From Slackia sp. ZJ119 (GTDB lineage: Bacteria; Actinomycetota; Coriobacteriia; Coriobacteriales; Eggerthellaceae), in NCBI RefSeq assembly GCF_011039175.1, contig NZ_JAAKEN010000017.1:1-64000 (forward strand): DNA of 64,000 bases. The letters run 5' to 3'. Shown here piece after piece: positions 56,108 through 64,000 of this stretch (position 1 is the first letter of the stretch; each line of letters starts with the position of its first letter). The notes below the pieces were generated by a model, which was not told the origin of the DNA, searched no databases, and saw only the letters and a program-made list of their open reading frames with translations. Position numbers and translations under genes: made by a program.

Positions 56108-57385
56108 ATGCAACGCACCGTCCCGTTCTCTCCGCCCGACATCTCCCAAGCCGAAATCGACGAGGTCGTCGACACGCTGAAAAGCGGCTGGATCACCACC
56201 GGGCCGAAGACGAAGGAGCTGGAACGGCGTCTGGCCGCCTTCACCGGCGCCGGCGGCGTGGCGTGCGTGTCGTCTGCCACCGCGGCGCTCGAGTGCATCC
56301 TGCACCTTCTGGGCGTGCGCGAAGGCGACGAGGTCGTCGTGCCGGCCTACACCTACACCGCCACGTGCTCGCCGGTGTGCCACGTGGGCGCGACCCCCGT
56401 CATGTGCGACTCGCAAGACGGCGCCTACGACCTGGACCTCAACGCGGTCGCAGCGGCCGTCACGCCGCGCACGAAGGCCATCGTCGCCGTCGACCTGGGC
56501 GGGCGCATGGCCGACTGCCGCAGCCTGCTCGACATCGCCGAAGCAACGCGACCGCAGTTTCGGGCCGCGTCCGACGTGCAAGAGGCGCTTGGCCGCATCG
56601 CCGTCATCGCCGACGCGGCCCATGCGCTCGGCGCCGTCGACCGCGGCGTGCGGGCCGGCAGCGCCGCCGACTTCAGCAGCTTCTCGTTCCATGCGGTGAA
56701 AAACTTCACGACGGCCGAAGGCGGGGCGCTGGCGTGGCGGGCGGGCCTGTTCGACGACGACGCCCTCTATCGCCAGGCCATGCTGCTGTCGCTGCACGGA
56801 CAGACGAAAGACGCGCTCGCGAAGGCCAAGGGCGGATCGTGGGAATACGACGTCGTCTTCCCTGGCTGGAAGTGCAACATGACCGACATCCAGGCCGCGC
56901 TCGGACTGGCCCAGCTCAAGCGCTACCCGAGCCTTCTCGCCCGCCGCCGCGCCATGGTCGCCCGCTACGAAGCGAACCTGGCGCACCTGCCGATCAGCTG
57001 GCTGCGCCACTACGAAGGCGCCGACGGCGCGAGCGCCGCGCTGGCCGCCGACGGACCGGCCCGGCTTGCAGACGACGGCTTCTCGTCAAGCGGGCACCTC
57101 ATGATGGTGTCGCTCGACGGACGCTCTGCCGCCTTCCGCAACGCCCTCATCGAAGAGCTGGCCGCATCCGGCGTGGCCGCCAACGTCCACTACAAGCCGC
57201 TGCCGCTGCTTTCCGCCTATCGCGACCTGGGGTTCGACCCGCGCGACTTCCCCCATGCCACGGCCCTGTTCGAACGCGAGGTGACGCTGCCGCTCCACAC
57301 GCTGCTTGCCGACGACGACATCGACTACGTGTGCGACGCCTTCGCCGCCGCCTATGCCGCCCTTGATGGCCGAGGCCTGCGCTGA
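56108..57385 (+). CDS. DegT/DnrJ/EryC1-family sugar aminotransferase
   Basis: This 425-residue PLP enzyme opens with VPFSPPDISQAEIDEVVDTL and GWITTGPKT, typical of sugar-nucleotide C4 or C3 aminotransferases. The PLP Lys is in SFHAVKNFTTAEGG. It probably makes an amino sugar for the sugar transferase encoded next, whose start overlaps its stop by one base (TGATG). This order recalls the PglE-PglC arrangement of bacillosamine pathways, but no dehydratase or acetyltransferase gene is nearby. Confidence 0.88.
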   Translation: MQRTVPFSPPDISQAEIDEVVDTLKSGWITTGPKTKELERRLAAFTGAGGVACVSSATAALECILHLLGVREGDEVVVPAYTYTATCSPVCHVGATPVMCDSQDGAYDLDLNAVAAAVTPRTKAIVAVDLGGRMADCRSLLDIAEATRPQFRAASDVQEALGRIAVIADAAHALGAVDRGVRAGSAADFSSFSFHAVKNFTTAEGGALAWRAGLFDDDALYRQAMLLSLHGQTKDALAKAKGGSWEYDVVFPGWKCNMTDIQAALGLAQLKRYPSLLARRRAMVARYEANLAHLPISWLRHYEGADGASAALAADGPARLADDGFSSSGHLMMVSLDGRSAAFRNALIEELAASGVAANVHYKPLPLLSAYRDLGFDPRDFPHATALFEREVTLPLHTLLADDDIDYVCDAFAAAYAALDGRGLR

Positions 57386-57990
57386 TGCTGTACGCCAAGG
57401 TCGGCAAACGCGCCTGCGACATCGCCGTGTCGCTTGTGGCCCTGCCCATCGTCGGGCTGGCCGTCGCGTGCCTGGCCCCCCTCATCCGCTGCGAGGACAA
57501 AGGGCCCGTCTTCTACAACGCGCCGCGCGTCGGGCAGGACGGCAAGCCGTTCGTCATGTACAAGCTGCGGTCCATGCGCGTCAACGCCCCCGACCTGGTC
57601 ATGGAGGACGGATCGACCTACAACGGCGCCGACGACCCGCGCATGACGCGCGTCGGGGCCTTCATGCGCAAGACGAGCCTCGACGAGCTGCCGCAGTTTC
57701 TGAACGTGTTGAAAGGCGACATGTCGGTCATCGGGCCCCGCCCCGACCTTCAGCGCGAAACCGAGCTCTACGAGGGCGACGAGGGCCGCAAGCTGGAAGT
57801 GCGCCCCGGCATCACGGGATACGCCGCCGTGTACGGCCGCAACTCGCTGCCGTGGAAAAAGCGGCTGGCCTTAGACGTGTACTACGTGGACCACGTGTCG
57901 TTTTGGCTCGACGTGAAGATCTTCTTCAAGACGTTTTCGACCGTCATCGGCCAAGAAGGCGTCTATGTCGACGAGGGCGACACAAAATAG
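57385..57990 (+). CDS. monotopic phosphoglycosyl transferase (PglC/WcaJ C-terminal type)
   Basis: This 201-residue enzyme has a single N-terminal membrane segment (about 9-32) and the conserved catalytic region [10 protein letters not shown], with [20 protein letters not shown] and GPRPDL later. It transfers a sugar phosphate from a UDP-sugar to polyprenyl phosphate, starting assembly of a glycan on the membrane. Its short, PglC-like size and the preceding aminotransferase gene suggest an amino sugar. It is the last plus-strand gene, convergent with the YfhO gene. Confidence 0.9.
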   Translation: MLYAKVGKRACDIAVSLVALPIVGLAVACLAPLIRCEDKGPVFYNAPRVGQDGKPFVMYKLRSMRVNAPDLVMEDGSTYNGADDPRMTRVGAFMRKTSLDELPQFLNVLKGDMSVIGPRPDLQRETELYEGDEGRKLEVRPGITGYAAVYGRNSLPWKKRLALDVYYVDHVSFWLDVKIFFKTFSTVIGQEGVYVDEGDTK

Positions 57991-58102
57991 TGCACATGCA
58001 CAAAAACCGCCTGCGCATGCTTGGAAGGCGCTGGCCGAAGGCCGTCTTGGGCCGAATAAGCGGGCCGGCACCCGGCGGCTTCAGGTCTCGTTCGCCCCGC
58101 CG

Positions 58103-60961
58103 TCAGTGCGCACGCTCGGGCATGCGGGCGTGCTTGCCGCGAACCGCACGCCCCGCGCCTGCGCCGCCGCCTTGCGACGCGCACAGACGGCGGCGGATCG
58201 CCAACCCCAGCAGAACCGCCGCTGCAACGCCCGTCGTCGCGCAGCCGAAGGCCAACCCGGGCGGCGCGTAGGAAAGCTCGACGGTCGAGCGCCCCGGCGG
58301 CACGTCCACGCCCAGGAAGGCGGATTCCGCCAGCGGCACGACCTGCGCCGAAGCCCCGTTCACGCGAGCGCTCCATCCATCGTCGTAGGGAATCGTGAAC
58401 ATGACGAGCTCGCCGCCTGCGCCGGCGTCGACCGTTGCGCGGACGCGGGTGCCCTCATGAAGCTCCACCGCGGCCTGCCCCGCCCGCAGCTCTTCTATGA
58501 CCTGTTGAAACGCTTCCATGTCAAGCGCGTAGAACACGCAGCTCGTGTCGTTTTTCGGGGCGGCGTCCACGTTATGGCCATCGTCCAAGACGACCTCGTA
58601 CGGCGGCAGGCTCTCGTCGGCCACATCGCCGAGCGTCACCTGGTACGTGACGGCGTCGTCGGAAAGCGGCCCGAGCGGCGTCACCGCCTGCTGGAAGCGG
58701 TAGGCCTGCTTCATCGCCGCGCCGCCCTCGACCGCCACGAAGCACGGCTGTTTGTCGGTTCCCACCACCGCGTAGTAGCCGATGGCGCCGGCAGGCACGT
58801 CCACCTCGTAGCGCACCGGGCCGCCTTGCGCCCGCCCGTCGTGCGCCACGCGAGCCCGAGCCGGGACAAAGACCGCCACGTCTCGGCCGAGCAACGCGCT
58901 GGCCAGGGCGTTTTGCCGCTCGAAGACGTTTTGCGGCGTGTCGAGCGCAAACGAGCGCATCTCGTCGGACGCCGCATACCCCAAAGGCAGCGCCCAGGGG
59001 TTGCAATACAGCCGGCTGCCTTCGATGGCGGGCACGTCCGACACCGGATCGAGGCCCGGCGCGACAAGCGGCGTGTCGACGTACTTCACGTCCAGCAGCG
59101 AATCCATGAACAGCTGCGGGGCGGCGTAGCGCGTCGAAATGTAGCCTTCCGCGCTGTAGCCGATACCGTTCAAGAACCTGATAGCGTATCCGTTGTGAGC
59201 CGAGCTGTACGACGAGATCTCGTCGTAGCCCGAGGCCATGCCCTCGTTCAGGGCCGCCTGCAGGATGCGCGTGTAGGTCTTCGCGAAGCGGAAGTCGGAC
59301 GGGTCGTAGGCTTGAAGCGCCGCCGCCTGAGAGCGCGACTCGGCCGCATAGGCGTCGTGGGGGCCCTGCTGGTAGGCGCCGTAGATCTGCCCCCACGCGA
59401 GGTTCGCGTTCGCCCCCGCCTCAAGCAGCACCGACGCCAGAAGCGCGGCGCATGCGACGCGGCGAACAGCCGGCCGCGCCGCGGGGTTGCCGTGCACAAG
59501 TCCGAAGAAGACCCCGCACGCGGCCAAGACGAGCACCGACGCGGCCACGCACCACAAGCTGGCGACCAGGCCCGCCAGCGCGGCCGCCGCCAGGCCCGCC
59601 GCAGGCAGGGCCACCGACAGCGCGACCGACGTGCGTCCAAAGCGGCCGCCTGCGGTGCGGTCGACGACGCAGGCGCTCGCCCACAACAGCAGCACGCCGA
59701 AAAACTGCGCGTTGCGGCAGTAGAAGCCCCTCGGCGCGCGCAAGCCGCACCAAAAATGGTACAGCGGCTTTATCCACACCGAGGCGAACAGAAACACGAC
59801 GCCGACGCAGACGGCGGCCTTGAGCGCCCAAGGCACGCGGCGCGACGTCAGGAACAGAAGAAACCCGACGACGAGCAGCGTGCCGGAGAACAGCTGGGGC
59901 GTCGCTTCGAGCACAAAGCCGCCGCTTGCCAGCCCGCGCACGCAGTCCGAAAGCGGATAGGCGTTGCGGGCGTAGGCGTCGTAGAGGCGCTCCAGCAGCC
60001 CGGCGGGCGCGTCTGCGTCCGGGGCAGCAGGCGCGTCCGGGGCGGCGGGCGCAGCAGCGGCGGGCACGTCGGCGTCCGAGGGAGCGGCCTCGCCGGCTTC
60101 GGCAACGGCCGCGACGGGCTCCAGCGTGCCAGGCGCCTGAGGCGTCACGTCTTCGCTCACGTCCCCGACGAGCGAAAACACCGTCGGCAGAAAGATCCAC
60201 CCCGCCAACGCCAGCGCTCCGACGAGCGCGGCCGCCCCGGTGGCCAGCGCCTTCGCGAACCGCCGCGCATCGAAGGCAGGCTCGTCCAGACGCGCACAGA
60301 CGCATTCCAGCAGCGCATAGAGCACCGTGAACGCCACCAGCATGTAGGCGCTGTACCAGTTCGCTGCGACGGCGGCCGCGACCGACCCCAGCAGCAGGCC
60401 CCACTTCCCCTCGCGCACGCACCGCCACGCTCCCAGCATCGCGAGCGGCAGAAACACCAGACCGTCAAGCCACATGGGGTTGCGCAGGTTCGTGACCGAC
60501 CACAGCGAAAGCGTGTAGCACAAAGCGAGCGGCAGCCCCAGCGCACGCACGCCCGGAAAACGGCGGTGCAAGTAGAACATCATCGCAACTTGCATCGCGC
60601 CGAGGCGCAGGGCGCAGGCGACGAACGCGAACAGCGTGTAGGAGTCGCCGAACAGCGGCAGCAGCAGGTTGAACGGGCTTGACAGGTAGTAGCTGAACAG
60701 GCCCCAGGCGTTCGAGCCGAGCGCCTGGGAGGTGGTGTAGGCAAGCGCTTCCTCGCCGCCCAGAACGCGCTGGTACCAGCTGTAGAAGTCGACGTATTGG
60801 TACTGCAGGTCGTCAGCGAGAAACGACGCCGGGCCGAAGGGGTAGACGCCGCGTGCGGCGGCAAGCGCACACAGCGCCAGGATCGGCAGGACAAAGCCTG
60901 CGGCCCAATACGCGACGGAGGCGGCGCGAAGGTGGCGCTTGGAAACCGCAGCGTCAGTCAT
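58103..60961 (-). CDS. YfhO-family membrane protein (GT-C-like)
   Basis: This 952-residue polytopic protein begins with about a dozen membrane helices and ends in a large extracytoplasmic domain plus a final helix and Arg-rich tail. The early loop FLADDLQYQYVDFYSWY resembles the acidic loop of GT-C glycosyltransferases. YfhO of Bacillus glycosylates lipoteichoic acid using sugar linked to polyprenyl phosphate. The gene immediately upstream is a polyprenyl-type GT2, overlapping by eight bases (ATGACTGA), which fits donor supply. An Ala/Pro/Asp-rich segment (about 270-322) interrupts the membrane region. Confidence 0.85.
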   Translation of the reverse strand: MTDAAVSKRHLRAASVAYWAAGFVLPILALCALAAARGVYPFGPASFLADDLQYQYVDFYSWYQRVLGGEEALAYTTSQALGSNAWGLFSYYLSSPFNLLLPLFGDSYTLFAFVACALRLGAMQVAMMFYLHRRFPGVRALGLPLALCYTLSLWSVTNLRNPMWLDGLVFLPLAMLGAWRCVREGKWGLLLGSVAAAVAANWYSAYMLVAFTVLYALLECVCARLDEPAFDARRFAKALATGAAALVGALALAGWIFLPTVFSLVGDVSEDVTPQAPGTLEPVAAVAEAGEAAPSDADVPAAAAPAAPDAPAAPDADAPAGLLERLYDAYARNAYPLSDCVRGLASGGFVLEATPQLFSGTLLVVGFLLFLTSRRVPWALKAAVCVGVVFLFASVWIKPLYHFWCGLRAPRGFYCRNAQFFGVLLLWASACVVDRTAGGRFGRTSVALSVALPAAGLAAAALAGLVASLWCVAASVLVLAACGVFFGLVHGNPAARPAVRRVACAALLASVLLEAGANANLAWGQIYGAYQQGPHDAYAAESRSQAAALQAYDPSDFRFAKTYTRILQAALNEGMASGYDEISSYSSAHNGYAIRFLNGIGYSAEGYISTRYAAPQLFMDSLLDVKYVDTPLVAPGLDPVSDVPAIEGSRLYCNPWALPLGYAASDEMRSFALDTPQNVFERQNALASALLGRDVAVFVPARARVAHDGRAQGGPVRYEVDVPAGAIGYYAVVGTDKQPCFVAVEGGAAMKQAYRFQQAVTPLGPLSDDAVTYQVTLGDVADESLPPYEVVLDDGHNVDAAPKNDTSCVFYALDMEAFQQVIEELRAGQAAVELHEGTRVRATVDAGAGGELVMFTIPYDDGWSARVNGASAQVVPLAESAFLGVDVPPGRSTVELSYAPPGLAFGCATTGVAAAVLLGLAIRRRLCASQGGGAGAGRAVRGKHARMPERAH

Positions 60962-61907
60962 CGCTTCGCCTGCGCACGAGATAGAGCGGGCGGCGCTTCG
61001 TTTCCAGATACGCCTTCGCAAGGTACTGGCCGATGATGCCGAGGCACAGCAGGTTCAAGCCGCCCATGAACAGCACGATGCACGCAAGCGAGGGCCACCC
61101 GGCCACCGGGTCGCCGAACAAAAGCGCCCGCACGACGATGATGACGACGAACACGAACGCGAGCAGGCACGACAGCAGCCCGGCCAAAGACGCGACCGAA
61201 AGCGGCGCCGTGGAAAACCCCACGATGCCGTCGAGCGAATAGCGGAACAGCGAAAAGAAGTTCCACTTGGTCTCGCCCGCCGCCCGCTGCACGTTTTCGT
61301 ACGGCAGCCACTTCGTCTTGAAGCCGACCCAGCCGTAGATGCCCTTCGAAAAGCGGTTGTACTCTTTAAGGGACAGTATGGCGTCGACCACCCGGCGCGT
61401 CATGAGCCGGTAGTCGCGTGCGCCGTCGACCACGTCGACGTCGGAGATGCGGTTGATGATGCGATAGAACTGCCGGGCGCAAAACGACCTGACGGGCGGC
61501 TCGCCTTCGCGGCTGACGCGACGCGTGGCCACGCTGTCGAAGCCCTCGTCGACCAGCGCGGCGTACATGGCGGGCAGCAGGCTCGGCGGGTCTTGCAAAT
61601 CGGCGTCCATCGTGCAGACGTAGTCGCCGCGTGCTTCCTCGAACCCGGCGAAAATGGCCGCCTCCTTGCCGAAGTTGCGCGAAAAGCTCAGCCAGCGCAC
61701 CGCCAGCAGAGAAGGGTCGGGGCTTTCCAGCGCCTCTATGACGCCGAGGGTGCCGTCAGTGGACCCGTCGTCGACGAACACGGCTTCGAAGCGGACGTCC
61801 CCGTCGCGGCTGCGCATGTCTTTCGCGACCGCGCACAGCTCGGCGAAGAAGAGCGGCAGGCTCTCTTCTTCGTTGCGGCAGGGCACGACGACGGAAATGA
61901 GCGGCAC
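60954..61907 (-). CDS. GT2 polyprenyl-phosphate glycosyltransferase (GtrB/YkcC-like)
   Basis: This 317-residue protein has a GT2 catalytic domain (VDDGSTDGTLG, CTMDADLQDPP, and GARDYRLMTRR) and two C-terminal transmembrane segments (about 228-255 and 265-290). Enzymes of this type load glucose or a related sugar onto polyprenyl phosphate for transfer by a GT-C enzyme. The GTG at 61907 has AAAGG eight bases upstream; longer starts extend into non-family sequence. YfhO follows with an eight-base overlap. Confidence 0.92.
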   Translation of the reverse strand: MPLISVVVPCRNEEESLPLFFAELCAVAKDMRSRDGDVRFEAVFVDDGSTDGTLGVIEALESPDPSLLAVRWLSFSRNFGKEAAIFAGFEEARGDYVCTMDADLQDPPSLLPAMYAALVDEGFDSVATRRVSREGEPPVRSFCARQFYRIINRISDVDVVDGARDYRLMTRRVVDAILSLKEYNRFSKGIYGWVGFKTKWLPYENVQRAAGETKWNFFSLFRYSLDGIVGFSTAPLSVASLAGLLSCLLAFVFVVIIVVRALLFGDPVAGWPSLACIVLFMGGLNLLCLGIIGQYLAKAYLETKRRPLYLVRRRSDD

Positions 61908-61971
61908 AGGGCGAACCTTTCTACGAGAAAGCGCACAAGGAGGCGCGAAAAAGCTGCAAAACACTTATATT

Positions 61972-61980
61972 AGTATAGCA
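61972..61980 (-). promoter_or_regulatory. extended -10 promoter of the GT2-YfhO operon
   Basis: TGCTATACT on the minus strand (hexamer 61972-61977) would start transcription near 61965, leaving about 58 bases before the GTG. The -35 region is weak. Confidence 0.45.
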
Positions 61981-62065
61981 GAGGCAGGCCAAGGGCCGCC
62001 GAAGACGCGCGACGGCCGTGCGCCCGCCTCTCCCAAGCAGGATCGCGCCCCCAAGGGCCGCCTCG

Positions 62066-63871
62066 TCACTCGGCCGCGTCGTCGCCTTTCGCGAGCAGGC
62101 CGGCGGCCGTCTCGCGCAGGCGGTCCGCTGCGGCCTGGACCGCCTCGGTGTCGTCGCCCTGGGCCGCCGCGGCCGCTTCGCGCTGCTTTTTCGTGAAGCC
62201 GGCCGGACGCTTGTTCAGCAGGCGCCGCAGCTCGGACGCGTCGGCTTGCACCGCCTTCTTCTCAGCCTTCTCAAGCTCTTTGCCGTGCGCGGCCAGCGCG
62301 GCGTCCACCTGGGCGAGCAGCCGCTGCGCCTCGTCGTGCACGGAAAGCGACGCGCGGCGCTGCTCGTCCTGGGCGGCGTAGGCGGCCGCGTCGGCGATGG
62401 CCTGCTCGATTTCCGCGTCGGACATGCGGTCGGAGTCGTCAATCACGATGGACTGCTCTTTGCCCGTGTCCAAGTCCTTCGCCGACACCGTGAGAATGCC
62501 GTTCGCGTCGATGTCGAACGTCACCTCGATCTGCGGCACGCCCGCCGCCGCCCGCTTGATGCCCTTCAGGCGAAACGTCCCGATGGCCTTGTTGTCCGCC
62601 GCCATGGGACGCTCGCCTTGCAGCACCTTCACTTCCACGCTCGTCTGGAAGGGAGACGCCGTGGTGAACACCTGGGAATAATGCACCGGCAGCGTCGTGT
62701 TGCGCTCGACAAGGCGCGTCGCCACCCCGCCGACCGTTTCGATGGAAAGCGACAGCGGCGTGACGTCGAGCAGAAGCAGGCTGTCGGCCCGCACGAGCCC
62801 CGTGCACGCGCCCGCGAGCGTGGAGGCCTGCACGGCGGCGCCGGCGGCCACGCATTCGTCGGGATTGATGGAAGCCGACGGCGTCTTGCCGGTCAGGCGC
62901 TGCACGTGGTCCTGCACGGCGGGAATGCGCGTGGACCCGCCGACGAGCAGCACGCATCCCAGCTCGCTTGCCGCGATGCCCGCGTCGTTCAAGGCGGTGA
63001 CGACCGGCGTCGTGGTGCGTTCGACCAAATCACGCGTCAGGTTGTCGAACTCCGTGCGGGTGACGACCGTTTCGAAGTGGATGGGGCCGGCCGGCCCTTG
63101 GGCCAAAAACGGCAAGTTAACCGTGGTTGACTCCAGCGAGGAGAGGTCCTTTTTCGCCTGTTCGGCCGCTTCCTTCACGCGCTGGTGCGCCGCGCGGTCG
63201 GCCGCAAGGTCGATGCCGTGCGCCGCCTGGAAGTCACGCGTCAGCTTCTCGGACAGACGCTCGTCGAAGTCGTCGCCGCCCAGGTGGTTGTCGCCGGACG
63301 TGGCAAGCACTTCGATGACGTCGTCGCCGATCTCGATGATGGACACGTCGAACGTGCCGCCGCCCAGGTCGTACACCATGACCTTCTGCGGCACGCCGTT
63401 GTCAAGCCCGTAGGCGAGCGCCGCGGCCGTGGGCTCGTTGATGATGCGCAGCACGTTGAGCCCCGCGATGCGGCCGGCGTCTTTGGTGGCCTGGCGCTGC
63501 GAGTCGTCGAAGTAGGCCGGCACCGTGATGACGGCGTCTTCGACCGGCTGCCCCAGGTAGGCCTCCGCATCGGTCTTCAGCTTGCGCAAAATCATGGCGG
63601 AAAGCTCTTGGGGCGAATAGGCCTTGCCGTCGACGGCCTTGCTCCAGCGCGTGCCCATGTGCCGCTTCACCGAAGCGATGGTGCGGTCGGGGTTCATGGC
63701 CGCCTGGCGCACCGCCACCGTGCCGACCAAGCGTTCGCCGTCTTTCGTGAACGCGACGACCGAAGGGGTGGTGCGGCCGCCTTCTGCGTTCACGATGACT
63801 TCGGGCCGGCCTCCTTCCACGGTATAGGCGCAGCTGTTCGTCGTTCCCAAGTCGATGCCGATCGATGCCAT
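62066..63871 (-). CDS. dnaK: Hsp70 chaperone DnaK or close paralogue
   Basis: This 601-residue Hsp70 has an ATPase domain ([37 protein letters not shown]), the linker [15 protein letters not shown], a substrate-binding beta domain ([29 protein letters not shown]) and a shortened C-terminal lid. It ends [10 protein letters not shown] rather than with a long Gly-rich tail. The ATG at 63871 has AAAGGA seven bases upstream. No grpE, dnaJ or hspR follows, and no CIRCE element is seen in the 129 bases upstream. It may be the main DnaK or a second Hsp70. Confidence 0.88.
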   Translation of the reverse strand: MASIGIDLGTTNSCAYTVEGGRPEVIVNAEGGRTTPSVVAFTKDGERLVGTVAVRQAAMNPDRTIASVKRHMGTRWSKAVDGKAYSPQELSAMILRKLKTDAEAYLGQPVEDAVITVPAYFDDSQRQATKDAGRIAGLNVLRIINEPTAAALAYGLDNGVPQKVMVYDLGGGTFDVSIIEIGDDVIEVLATSGDNHLGGDDFDERLSEKLTRDFQAAHGIDLAADRAAHQRVKEAAEQAKKDLSSLESTTVNLPFLAQGPAGPIHFETVVTRTEFDNLTRDLVERTTTPVVTALNDAGIAASELGCVLLVGGSTRIPAVQDHVQRLTGKTPSASINPDECVAAGAAVQASTLAGACTGLVRADSLLLLDVTPLSLSIETVGGVATRLVERNTTLPVHYSQVFTTASPFQTSVEVKVLQGERPMAADNKAIGTFRLKGIKRAAAGVPQIEVTFDIDANGILTVSAKDLDTGKEQSIVIDDSDRMSDAEIEQAIADAAAYAAQDEQRRASLSVHDEAQRLLAQVDAALAAHGKELEKAEKKAVQADASELRRLLNKRPAGFTKKQREAAAAAQGDDTEAVQAAADRLRETAAGLLAKGDDAAE

Positions 63872-64000
63872 TTTTCGTCCTTTCAACGGGCCGGATCACA
63901 AAAGGTCGGAATTGTCGGAGCGGAAGGGGCCGCACAGGCCCCGCGTTTCAGCTTAGAGGCAAAAGCCCACGGGGCCGCAAAGGCTCGGCCCGCAGCACCA

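Noticed and set aside
63926-63942. Terminator hairpin GGGGCC/GGCCCC upstream of dnaK
   Set aside because: The six-base stem has no T-run in either direction, and the gene it would serve lies outside the window.

Overview
The window is a dense, GC-rich (roughly two-thirds G+C) bacterial chromosome segment. Gene content points to an anaerobic Coriobacteriia member, probably Eggerthellaceae: Obg, L21 and L27, SecA and RF1/RF2 of actinobacterial flavour, a lipoprotein pentahaem nitrite reductase, an N-terminal-ATPase/C-terminal-BTAD regulator, split transketolase, citramalate synthase, and frequent GTG starts. The genus is inference; there is no rRNA or tRNA in the window to settle it. Most genes are on the minus strand.

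Layout. 1-0.5 kb: a cluster of palindromes, including one perfect 38+38 bp inverted repeat. 0.5-3.4 kb: a DHHW/MBOAT surface-polymer O-acylation pair. 3.5-5.2 kb: an AT-richer AAA/DUF4143 ATPase gene bracketed by two diverged copies of the 3' end of rnr, which looks like an integrated cassette. 5.2-16.2 kb: a long minus-strand run secA-prfB-tktN-tktC-ftsE-ftsX-ctpA-rnr. 16.7-19.3 kb: a large STAND-type/BTAD regulator. 19.3-23.2 kb: prmC, prfA, trxB and trxA. 23.4-28 kb: a potassium-channel-like protein, a Kef-type antiporter, and a YhdT/PanF-type sodium symporter pair. 28.3-31 kb: thrS and a zinc-ribbon membrane protein. 31.2-37.9 kb: the rplU-rpmA-obg-proB-proA-nadD-yqeK-rsfS operon. 38.1-40.7 kb: polA. 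40.8-43.4 kb: the queD-queE-queC-queF queuosine-precursor operon. 43.5-47.2 kb: a phosphoesterase, nrfA and a MocR regulator. 47.2-48.5 kb: an NlpC/P60 cell-wall hydrolase. 48.8-51.7 kb: ilvE-cimA-yerC. 52-54.1 kb: glnA followed by an atypical response regulator. 54.2-62 kb: an AbrB-type protein and glycan genes (GT4, DegT aminotransferase, phosphoglycosyl transferase, YfhO, GT2). 62-63.9 kb: an Hsp70.

How the genes fit together. FtsEX is co-encoded with a CtpA protease, and the PcsB/RipC-like coiled-coil NlpC/P60 protein is a plausible FtsEX-controlled hydrolase. CimA and IlvE suggest a citramalate route to isoleucine. The regulator beside glnA resembles GlnR in position and in its missing phosphoacceptor Asp, and the glnA promoter carries two GAAAC half-sites 11 bp apart. 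Both class I release factors and their methyltransferase PrmC are present; the RF2 carries an unusual SPT in place of the SPF recognition tripeptide.

Strongest leads: the rnr-3'-end cassette at 3.5-5.2 kb, the RF2 SPT tripeptide, the glnA regulator and operator, the long palindrome at the left edge, and two sets of roughly 32-bp-spaced iterons (5065-5143 and 31106-31187). No CRISPR array, tRNA, rRNA or complete insertion sequence was seen.
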